A stretch of 18,330 bases of DNA from a candidate division WOR-1 bacterium RIFOXYB2_FULL_48_7. Lineage in GTDB: Bacteria; Margulisbacteria; WOR-1; O2-12-FULL-45-9; XYB2-FULL-48-7. Both the position numbers and the translations under genes were made by a program. The notes beneath the pieces were generated by a model, which did no database searches, was not told the origin of the DNA, and worked only from the letters and a program-made list of their open reading frames with translations. How positions within the stretch are numbered: position 1 is the first letter of the stretch; every line of letters begins with the position of its first letter. Location of the stretch: assembly GCA_001771615.1 (NCBI GenBank), contig MEUF01000002.1, forward strand, positions 1-18,330, read 5' to 3'. Shown piece by piece: positions 8,305-14,327 of the stretch.

Positions 8305-10452
8305 TTGAAATCCAAAAAATCAATTTTCAGATCTATTATTTATATCGGGGTAGTTATTGCCGCCCTGGGTACAATTGTTAGTGTCGGCAATAATTATCTC
8401 GGATATCTTTTGCCATTATATACAGTTATTGCCAATATGGTGCTTGGCTCAATAATATTTTTACAGAATCCAAATAGTAATATCAATCGAGCTTTCAGTT
8501 TTATCGTGCTTTGTATAGTTGTTTGGACACTGGTAATATTTATGTATTGGGAAGCGACTGGGCCGGTCTTTGCCCATTGGTGCAGTAATATAGCCTACGT
8601 CAGCACTTCGTTTATTCCAGCAGTTTTTGTTTATTTTACATTGATTTTTCCTGATCGAGGAAAAAAGATTTCAAATCTCACAGCCTTTGTTTTGATTGCT
8701 CCGGTAGTTACTAATGTTTTTTTAGCTTTGACGGGCAATATTATTCAGGGGACAGCTTTAGGGGTTTCCGGGTATGATTTGGTCCCAGGTAAATATTATT
8801 TTGTTTTTACAATATACTTTGTTGTTTATATGTCATGGGCTTTTGCTAACCTGCTGAGAACCGCCTTTAGTAAAGAAGGCAAGGGGAGTACTCAATCCTG
8901 GTATGTTTTTCTGGCGTTCCTGCTTGGCAGTATTTTTCCGATCATTACAAATCTTATCTTGCCAATGATGAATATAACCATCTTAACCAGATTTGGGCCC
9001 TCATTTACCATTTTATTGGTTGGTATTTCCGCCTACGCCATTACTAAACATAATTTGATGGATATTTCTGTAATCGTCAGTCGAACGGTTGCTGAATTAA
9101 TTGCAATAGTCTTTAATGCGACATTATATGGCATAATTGTTTGGCTTTATCGAGGTTATATTTCAACGATGATTGATACCCCATTTTTGTTAATCACTTT
9201 ATCTTTCGGCCTATTTGTTGGCCAAACCCACCACTCTTTGCGGATATTTTTTCAAACATCGGCCGACAAGCTGATCTTGCATGGCAAATACGATTATTAC
9301 AAAACCATTGCTGATGTAACAACCAGTATTGGCGAAAAGATAGCCTTAAAGGACATATTGTCTATCCTCTATCAAACTTTTATCGAGACAATGGAAATTG
9401 CCAACCCAAGAATTTATCTTCCGGAAAACTTTTCCGAGCTGGTAAGCGTCAGCACCCGGTATGTCGCCTATGATAAAAAGTCCCTAGCTCCCTATTTGTC
9501 AGGAGATTGTCCCGAGCCTGATAGCCGATTGATTGACGAAATATTAAAGACAAAAAATATTATCTCTGATGTGCCGGAACTGGACGCGGCAATTATTGTC
9601 CCTTGTTTCGTCGAGGGGCGCCTGATTGCCTTTTTTGCCCTGGGCCCTAAACTGTCTGAAGATATCTATACCGACGAAGACCTAAAGCTGCTTAAGACAT
9701 TGGCCAACCAGGTTGCCATCTCGCTTGACCATACGCGTTCTTATGAAAAGATCAGGGCGGAACTCGATCGGGCGGAAAAGGCGGCCGAACATGCCCAATA
9801 CCTGGCTTCGCTGGGGACATTAACAGCTGGGGTGGCCCACGAAATAAGGAATCCTCTGACAGTTGTCAGGTCTCAAGTAGAAGGTATTGCTGATAAAGCC
9901 AGGGACATTGAATATTTAAAGGAGTTCCGCCAGCAGGCCCTGGCACAAATTGATCGAATAACCGGAATCATCGAACGTATGCTGACCCTCTCCCAGGATA
10001 AGGCTGGACAAGCCGTTGAGGTCAATATCAATCCCCTGATTGACTCCGTATTGCCTGCTCTGAACCCGGTGAATACAACTGTAATTCGAGAGCTCCAGGC
10101 TGTGCCAAACATAAAAGGCGATCCCGAAGAGATCAGGAAAATGCTTGTTAACTTATGCCAAAATGCCCTTGAGGCAATGAGGGAGCAGCCATCCGGCAAA
10201 TTAACTATTAAAACTTTCCCTGATGGCGGCCGGGTAGTTATTGAAATAACTGATACCGGGAAAGGGGTGCCGAAAGAGTTAAAGGGCAAGATTTTTGACC
10301 CCTTCTTCTCAACCAGGCATGAGGGGGCAGGATTAGGGCTGCCGATCGTTTATCGCATTGTTCGGGAGCATGGAGGAGAAGTTTCGGTTCATAGCGATGG
10401 CGTTGAAAAGGGCTCGACGTTTAAAGTTGTGTTGCCGGCGGTTGCTTCTTGA
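8305..10452 (+). CDS. Sensor histidine kinase, 7TM-GAF-HisKA-HATPase (second of tandem pair)
   Basis: A 715-residue paralogue of the preceding kinase with the same order: an N-terminal region of seven or more membrane segments (about 10-330), the shared GQTHH..RIF.QTS.DKL linker, a GAF domain (about 355-480), HisKA with His512 in HEIRNPL, and an ATPase with NLCQNALEAM, DTGKGVP, FDPFFSTR and GAGLGLPI. Its GAF domain carries about 30 more residues than that of the first kinase (around LAPYLSGDCPEPDSRLIDEIL), so the two may sense different signals. The start is TTG, two bases after the upstream stop, with only a weak GGCGG ribosome site; the next ATG would lose a membrane segment, so TTG is preferred. 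The 3' end overlaps the convergent response regulator gene by 32 bp and carries copy 2 of the 99-bp tract. Confidence 0.92.
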   Translation: MKSKKSIFRSIIYIGVVIAALGTIVSVGNNYLGYLLPLYTVIANMVLGSIIFLQNPNSNINRAFSFIVLCIVVWTLVIFMYWEATGPVFAHWCSNIAYVSTSFIPAVFVYFTLIFPDRGKKISNLTAFVLIAPVVTNVFLALTGNIIQGTALGVSGYDLVPGKYYFVFTIYFVVYMSWAFANLLRTAFSKEGKGSTQSWYVFLAFLLGSIFPIITNLILPMMNITILTRFGPSFTILLVGISAYAITKHNLMDISVIVSRTVAELIAIVFNATLYGIIVWLYRGYISTMIDTPFLLITLSFGLFVGQTHHSLRIFFQTSADKLILHGKYDYYKTIADVTTSIGEKIALKDILSILYQTFIETMEIANPRIYLPENFSELVSVSTRYVAYDKKSLAPYLSGDCPEPDSRLIDEILKTKNIISDVPELDAAIIVPCFVEGRLIAFFALGPKLSEDIYTDEDLKLLKTLANQVAISLDHTRSYEKIRAELDRAEKAAEHAQYLASLGTLTAGVAHEIRNPLTVVRSQVEGIADKARDIEYLKEFRQQALAQIDRITGIIERMLTLSQDKAGQAVEVNINPLIDSVLPALNPVNTTVIRELQAVPNIKGDPEEIRKMLVNLCQNALEAMREQPSGKLTIKTFPDGGRVVIEITDTGKGVPKELKGKIFDPFFSTRHEGAGLGLPIVYRIVREHGGEVSVHSDGVEKGSTFKVVLPAVAS
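10345..10443 (+). repeat. 99-bp near-identical tract, copy 2 (3' end of second kinase gene)
   Basis: This is the partner of 8198-8296, offset by 2147 bp in direct orientation, with one mismatch. The last 23 bases (10421-10443) also encode, on the opposite strand, the C-terminal tail of the response regulator, so this copy lies under two reading frames. Confidence 0.95.
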
Positions 10453-10906
10453 ATTCTTCTCTCTTCTGGATATGTTTTTCAAATGTATCCAGCACCAGCT
10501 CGCCTTCGCGCCCTTCAAAAAAACGGTCAAGGGTCCTGATGAGCTCTTCTTTTTTAAATGGCTTTTTCAAATAGTTGACGACAAAACCAGAAGTGGCCCG
10601 ATCCCATTTTTCTTCATCTTCCCAGGCGGTCAACATGCAGATGCCAATATCTTCCCCGTAATCTTTGCGGACCCTTTCCAAAAATTGCAAGCCGTCCATT
10701 TCAGGCATTTTGATATCAAGAAAGATCAGGCGGATGGAGTTGCCGGCTAACCCGAGCAGCCTTTTGTGTTTGGCCAGGGCCTGAAGGGCATCTTTGGCGG
10801 AGTAAACGGTGACAACATCATAACGGCCGGTTTCGCTGATCGTCTGCGCAATAACGTTGGCGACCTCTTTTTCGTCATCGACCACCATAACCAGTGGCTT
10901 GTCCAT
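10421..10906 (-). CDS. Single-domain response regulator (REC only)
   Basis: A 161-residue receiver protein with no output domain. The phosphorylation site is complete: Asp10 and Asp11 (MVVDDE) bind magnesium, Asp64 (IFLDIKMPEMDG) is the phosphoacceptor, Thr93 (MLTAW) is the switch threonine and Lys115 (LKKPF) the conserved lysine. After the receiver (to about residue 130) comes a ~30-residue charged tail ending in KKQPPATQL. Lone receivers work as CheY/Spo0F-like relays or protein-binding switches. The gene is convergent with the second kinase and overlaps it by 32 bp, making the two kinases its likely phosphodonors, though this is inferred from position. It is divergent from recR. A TTGACT -35 element lies upstream with a weak -10 (GAAAAT) six bases before the ATG. 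Confidence 0.95.
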   Translation of the reverse strand: MDKPLVMVVDDEKEVANVIAQTISETGRYDVVTVYSAKDALQALAKHKRLLGLAGNSIRLIFLDIKMPEMDGLQFLERVRKDYGEDIGICMLTAWEDEEKWDRATSGFVVNYLKKPFKKEELIRTLDRFFEGREGELVLDTFEKHIQKREEFKKQPPATQL

Positions 10907-10912
10907 GCCCTG

Positions 10913-10941
10913 ATTTTCTCATATTACTAATTATGAGTCAA
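10913..10941 (-). promoter_or_regulatory. Possible leaderless promoter of the response regulator gene
   Basis: On the minus strand TTGACT (10941-10936) is followed after 17 bp by GAAAAT (10918-10913), a 4-of-6 match to the -10 consensus. The ATG (10906-10904) begins six bases after that box, so predicted transcription starts at or next to the start codon. An alternative reading is TTTCCA with a 16-bp spacer to TAATAT, which would give a leader of about seven bases. Both matches are weak. Confidence 0.35.
10918..10937. promoter_or_regulatory. Inverted repeat in the divergent response regulator/recR promoter region
   Basis: CTCATA (10918-10923) and TATGAG (10932-10937) form a perfect six-base inverted repeat with an eight-base spacer, giving a 20-bp site the size of a dimeric repressor operator. 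It lies between the start codons of the divergent genes and spans most of the predicted spacer of the response regulator promoter. No regulator is identified, and six-base arms can occur by chance in AT-rich DNA. Confidence 0.3.
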
Positions 10942-10952
10942 TTGGAAAATAG

Positions 10953-10961
10953 TGATATAAT
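10953..10961 (+). promoter_or_regulatory. Extended -10 promoter for the recR operon (near-leaderless)
   Basis: TGA followed by perfect TATAAT (10956-10961) forms a TGn-extended -10 element. The recR ATG starts at 10969, seven bases after the box, so a start at about 10968 would give a leaderless mRNA. No Shine-Dalgarno is present, and no good -35 hexamer is found at 16-18 bp. This is the likely promoter of the whole rightward operon. Confidence 0.65.
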
Positions 10962-10968
10962 AAAAAAC

Positions 10969-11565
10969 ATGTACGCCGAATCACTGGCCAATTTAATTAA
11001 CGAACTCCAGAAGCTGCCCGGCATTGGGCCCAAGTCCGCCCAGCGGCTGGCTTTCTTTGTCCTGGGGAGTTCGCGCAAATCGATCGATCTATTATTGACC
11101 GCCATTGTCCAGGCCAAAGATAAATTGAAGTATTGTTCAACTTGTTTTAACATCACCGATATCGATCCCTGCAAGATTTGCAGCGACCAATCGCGGACAA
11201 ATGAGACGATTTGCGTGGTCGCCGATCCCAAGGACCTGGTAGCGATTGAGCGTTCCGGTGTGTATAATGGCAAATACCATGTTCTGGGAGGGGTGATCTC
11301 TCCGCTGGATGGGATCGAGCCGGACAGTTTGCGGATTAAAGAGCTGCTGGAGCGGATCAGCCACCAGTCGGTCAAAGAGGTTGTCCTGGCGATCAGCCCG
11401 ACTACAGAAGGGGAAGCCACGACCATCTATCTCTCCCGCCTGCTGAAGCCGCTGGGGGTCAAGCTGACCAGGATAGCTTACGGATTACCAGTCGGGGCCG
11501 ATATGGATTATGCCGATCCGGCGACTTTGTCCAAGTCGCTGGAGGGGCGAAGGGAAGTGGTTTAA
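10969..11565 (+). CDS. recR: Recombination mediator protein RecR
   Basis: A 198-residue RecR, the normal length. RecR forms a tetrameric clamp and with RecO/RecF loads RecA at gaps in single-stranded DNA. Seen in order: the N-terminal helix-hairpin-helix (LPGIGPKSAQRLAF, residues 16-30), a four-cysteine zinc finger (Cys56, Cys59, Cys68, Cys71), and a Toprim domain (about 79-172, with VVADPKDLVAIE and LAISPTTEGEATTIYL). The ATG at 10969 is chosen because MYAESLANLINELQKLPG matches the usual RecR start; an upstream in-frame ATG at 10894 would add 25 residues foreign to the family and run into the divergent response regulator gene. It heads a tight operon; the next ATG follows two bases after its stop. 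Confidence 0.97.
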   Translation: MYAESLANLINELQKLPGIGPKSAQRLAFFVLGSSRKSIDLLLTAIVQAKDKLKYCSTCFNITDIDPCKICSDQSRTNETICVVADPKDLVAIERSGVYNGKYHVLGGVISPLDGIEPDSLRIKELLERISHQSVKEVVLAISPTTEGEATTIYLSRLLKPLGVKLTRIAYGLPVGADMDYADPATLSKSLEGRREVV

Positions 11566-11567
11566 TA

Positions 11568-12260
11568 ATGTCAAATTACTTAAGTGAATGGTGGATGATC
11601 ATTTCCCGGCCGATTCTCTTCTTCTCCAGGTTAAAAGAAGAAAATTGGCGGGGACAAAGCCTGACTTTCTTGTTGATAACTGCCTGGTTGCTGGCCTTCT
11701 TTATGTCGATAGCCGTATTTATCTTACAATATATTCCGATCGGGGCTACCTTGGTGGAAGGGATTGCCGGTTGGAAATTTGTGACGATTTTACCCGTTTT
11801 GCTGGCCTTGGCAATAATTTTTTTCCTGATAACTTTATTAATTATGGGCGGGCTGCTGGTCGGCCTCTTTTTTACCGGCTTTTTTCTTATTGGTTATTGT
11901 TTACATTATTTAGCCGCTCTTTGGGGGGGGAAGGGGAACCTCAACCGGATAATCCAGTCATCTTTTTACAGCTCGGCTGCCGTCCAGGCTTTGCTTTTTG
12001 GCCTCTTCCTGGCCTTGACCGTCAAGGCCGGTTGGTTGACCTTTCCATTGTTCAAAGTGGGCTTTAATTTCTTGATAGTTTTGATAGTCATTTTTAGCTA
12101 TGGTTTGTGGGCAATTATGGTCCGCAAAGTTTATGGTTTGCCCAAATGGCAGTCCTTTATCGTCGCTATTGTCCCCTCCCTGCTGCTCTTGATTTTATTG
12201 TTCATTTTTGATAAAATTGCTTTACAGAAAGTTGAAGCATGGATAACACCGTTGAAATAA
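11568..12260 (+). CDS. Yip1-family-like integral membrane protein
   Basis: A 230-residue membrane protein with a short N-terminal cytoplasmic part (WWMIISRPILFFSRLKEE, characteristic of bacterial Yip1-like proteins) and five to six hydrophobic segments, about 31-53, 71-92, 94-118, 134-154, 161-185 and 194-214. The fold class is suggested by that start and the membrane pattern; the function of bacterial members is not established. It starts two bases after the recR stop and its end overlaps the oxidoreductase gamma gene by 22 bp, so it is cotranscribed with both, but no functional link is evident. A G8 run lies at 11933-11940. Confidence 0.7.
   Translation: MSNYLSEWWMIISRPILFFSRLKEENWRGQSLTFLLITAWLLAFFMSIAVFILQYIPIGATLVEGIAGWKFVTILPVLLALAIIFFLITLLIMGGLLVGLFFTGFFLIGYCLHYLAALWGGKGNLNRIIQSSFYSSAAVQALLFGLFLALTVKAGWLTFPLFKVGFNFLIVLIVIFSYGLWAIMVRKVYGLPKWQSFIVAIVPSLLLLILLFIFDKIALQKVEAWITPLK
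11933..11940 (+). repeat. Homopolymer tract G8 inside the Yip1-like gene
   Basis: Eight consecutive G residues encode part of a Trp-Gly-Gly stretch in a cytoplasmic or loop region between membrane segments. The reading frame is intact at this length; gain or loss of one base would truncate the membrane protein. Confidence 0.9.
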
Positions 12261-12817
12261 GATGGCATGGCAGGGGAGGTCAGGGGGCAAAAACCGCTGC
12301 TCTCCTGTTTGGTGAAGCTGCTCTCTCACTGGGTAAGTTCATTCAAGCCTTTCCAGAATATGGTCCGGAGCGCATGGGGGCGCCGGTGGCTTCGTTTAAC
12401 CGGATCTCGACCGAGCCGATCCGCCTGCATTGTTCAATCACCAACCCGGGGATTGTGATCGTTCTTGACCAAACATTGATGGGAAAGGTTGATGTCACCG
12501 AAGGGCTACCCGCAACCGGCATCTTAATTGTAAATACCACAGATTCACCGGCCGAAGTCAGGGCCAAGCTCAAACTGCAAGGGCTCAAGGTTTTTACCGT
12601 TGATGCGTCCGGCATTTCCAAAGCGACCATTGGCCGCGATATCCCCAATACCCCTTTATTAGGGGCCCTGGTCAAAGCTAGCAATTTATTGGATTTCGCC
12701 TCAATGCTCAAAGATACCGAAGAAAAATTAGCCATCAAATTTAAAAGTAAGCCCGAAATTGTCAAAGGTAACATCGAAGCGATCAAGCGGGCATATAACG
12801 AGGTAAAGGGAGAATGA
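12239..12817 (+). CDS. porC: 2-oxoacid:ferredoxin oxidoreductase, gamma subunit
   Basis: A 192-residue gamma subunit of a pyruvate (or related 2-oxoacid) ferredoxin oxidoreductase. The enzyme converts 2-oxoacid plus CoA to acyl-CoA and CO2 with reduction of ferredoxin, or runs in reverse as a synthase. Family motifs are clear: GRGGQGAKTAA near the N-terminus, the EYGPERMGAPV segment, and SITNPGIVIVLDQTL. The length matches stand-alone gamma subunits of four-subunit enzymes. The start lies inside the end of the upstream membrane gene (22-bp overlap) and its stop overlaps the delta ATG by four bases. Pyruvate is the default substrate, but 2-oxoisovalerate or 2-oxoglutarate cannot be excluded from this subunit. 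Confidence 0.93.
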   Translation: MDNTVEIRWHGRGGQGAKTAALLFGEAALSLGKFIQAFPEYGPERMGAPVASFNRISTEPIRLHCSITNPGIVIVLDQTLMGKVDVTEGLPATGILIVNTTDSPAEVRAKLKLQGLKVFTVDASGISKATIGRDIPNTPLLGALVKASNLLDFASMLKDTEEKLAIKFKSKPEIVKGNIEAIKRAYNEVKGE

Positions 12818-13107
12818 GCCAACAAAAGAAACCTGGCTGGAAAGAACTGGCGATCGGCGATATCCTGCCGGCTGGAACAGCCGAAAAATTTGAGACTGGC
12901 GATTGGCGGTCGGAAAGGCCTACCTGGCATCCAGAGCGCTGCATCCACTGTCTCTTTTGCTGGGTCAATTGTCCCGACACCTCAATTATTGTTGAAAACG
13001 GGAAAATGACCGGGATTGATATGAAGCACTGTAAGGGTTGCGGCATCTGCGCGAAGGAATGTCCGGTGAAGCCAGACAAGGCTATCACCATGGGACCGGA
13101 GAGATAA
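12814..13107 (+). CDS. porD: 2-oxoacid:ferredoxin oxidoreductase, delta (ferredoxin-like) subunit
   Basis: A 97-residue delta subunit carrying two 4Fe-4S clusters. Cys43, Cys46, Cys49 and Cys53 form the first CxxCxxCxxxCP motif, and Cys73, Cys76, Cys79 and Cys83 the second, as in 2[4Fe-4S] ferredoxins. The N-terminal part (GWKELAIGDILPAG then TGDWRSERP) is the extension typical of delta subunits. It passes electrons from the TPP/cluster site of the beta subunit to external ferredoxin. The ATG overlaps the gamma stop by four bases; GAGG upstream (about 12800) can serve as ribosome site. A 46-base gap with short heptamer repeats follows before the alpha gene. Confidence 0.95.
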   Translation: MSQQKKPGWKELAIGDILPAGTAEKFETGDWRSERPTWHPERCIHCLFCWVNCPDTSIIVENGKMTGIDMKHCKGCGICAKECPVKPDKAITMGPER

Positions 13108-13110
13108 TGA

Positions 13111-13138
13111 CCAATTTCCAATTACCAATGTCAAATTT
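13111..13138 (+). repeat. Four tandem heptamers between the delta and alpha genes
   Basis: CCAATTT, CCAATTA, CCAATGT and CAAATTT follow one another without gaps, a seven-base periodic tract filling most of the only sizeable gap inside the oxidoreductase operon. The copies are imperfect, matching mainly at the CCAAT core. Confidence 0.6.
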
Positions 13139-13153
13139 AGGAAATATTATTAA

Positions 13154-14326
13154 ATGGCAAAATTTGTAGCAAAAACCGGTAACGAGGCGATGGCCGAAGC
13201 CATGCGGCAGATCAATCCTGACGTCGTGGCCGCTTATCCAATTACTCCGGCGACGGAAGTTGTCATGATTTTTGCCAAGTATGTTGCCGATGGCCTGGTC
13301 AATACCGAATATGTTCCCGTTGAATCGGAACATTCAGCCATGTCGGCTTGTGTTGGGGCTTCGGCTGCCGGCGGCCGGGTGATGACCGGGACCTCTTCGC
13401 AGGGGCTGGTTTATATGTATGAAATCTTGCCGATCGCCTCGGCCTTGCGCTTGCCGATTGTCATGTGCGAAGTCAACCGGGCGATTTCCGGGCCGATCAA
13501 TATCCATTGCGACCATTCCGATACCATGGCCGCCCGTGATTTCGGCTGGATCCAGATCTTTTCGGAAAATTCCCAGGAAGCTTACGACAGTTTAATTCAG
13601 GCTGTCCGCATTGCTGAAAATCATGATGTCCTGCTGCCGACCATGGTGACCACTGACGGTTTTATCATCAGCCATTGTCTGGATAAGATTGAAGTCCTGG
13701 ATGATAAAGATATCACCGCTTTTATCGGCAAAGACAGAAAACCGAACAACAGCCTGCTCGATTTAGACAAGCCGACAACTTTGGGATCAATCGACCTGCA
13801 GGATTATTATTTTGAGCATCGTGTTCAGGTCGCGGAAGCGATCAAGAATTCCAAAAAAACTATTATTGAAGTGGCCAATGAATTTGCCAAAAAATTCGGC
13901 CGCCAGTACGGTTTGATCGAAGAATATAAGCTGGCTGACGCCGACTATGCTATTGTGGCGCTTGGTTCCACCTGCGGGACGGCCAAAGTTGTGATCGATG
14001 AGCTGCGCGCCAAAGGGATCAAGGCCGGCCTGTTAAAAATCAGGGTCTATCGGCCATTCCCGGCCGAAGAAATCGCCCAGGCCCTTTCCAAGATAAAAAA
14101 TGTCGCCGTACTTGATCGGGCCGATGGTTGGGCCGGGCAGGGCGGGCCGGCGTATGCCGAAATCAAAGCTGCTCTCTACAAGTCAAAAACCCCGCCCAAG
14201 ATGATAAACTTTGTTTATGGTTTGGGCGGCCGTGAAATTGATAAGGACCAGCTGGCGCATGTTTATGATTGTTTAAAAAATATTGAACAGCAACCTGACG
14301 TTCAATATTTGGGAGTGAGAGAATAG
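13154..14326 (+). CDS. porA: 2-oxoacid:ferredoxin oxidoreductase, alpha subunit
   Basis: A 390-residue alpha subunit, normal for the separate-subunit enzyme. The N-terminal pyrimidine-binding TPP domain shows GNEAMAEAMRQ, the AAYPITPATE motif and YVPVESEHSAMSACVGAS, whose glutamate region contacts the TPP ring in this family. SSQGLVYMYEILPIA and the later RVYRPFPAEEIA (transketolase C-terminal-like domain) are also typical. With the beta subunit it forms the active site converting 2-oxoacid, CoA and oxidised ferredoxin to acyl-CoA and CO2. It begins 46 bases after the delta stop; the nearest ribosome-site-like AGGA (13139-13142) is 11 bases from the ATG, further than usual. One base separates its stop from the beta ATG. 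Confidence 0.95.
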   Translation: MAKFVAKTGNEAMAEAMRQINPDVVAAYPITPATEVVMIFAKYVADGLVNTEYVPVESEHSAMSACVGASAAGGRVMTGTSSQGLVYMYEILPIASALRLPIVMCEVNRAISGPINIHCDHSDTMAARDFGWIQIFSENSQEAYDSLIQAVRIAENHDVLLPTMVTTDGFIISHCLDKIEVLDDKDITAFIGKDRKPNNSLLDLDKPTTLGSIDLQDYYFEHRVQVAEAIKNSKKTIIEVANEFAKKFGRQYGLIEEYKLADADYAIVALGSTCGTAKVVIDELRAKGIKAGLLKIRVYRPFPAEEIAQALSKIKNVAVLDRADGWAGQGGPAYAEIKAALYKSKTPPKMINFVYGLGGREIDKDQLAHVYDCLKNIEQQPDVQYLGVRE

Positions 14327-14327
14327 C

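Noticed and set aside
10358..10750. Plus-strand open frame running from kinase 2 into the region opposite the response regulator
   Set aside because: It is out of frame with the kinase and antisense to a response regulator with a complete active site.
10894..10968. Upstream in-frame ATG that would lengthen RecR by 25 residues
   Set aside because: The extra residues do not match RecR, the extension overlaps the divergent response regulator gene, and the ATG at 10969 sits correctly behind a TATAAT box.
10938..11426. 162-residue minus-strand open frame opposite recR
   Set aside because: It is antisense to a complete RecR and has no recognisable motif or start signal.
12343..12948. 201-residue minus-strand open frame opposite the gamma subunit gene
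   Set aside because: It is a shadow of a gene with clear family motifs on the plus strand and shows no recognisable domain.
13145..13150. TATTAT as a leaderless promoter for the alpha subunit gene
   Set aside because: It ends only three bases before the ATG, which would put the transcription start inside the coding region, and no -35 element is seen.
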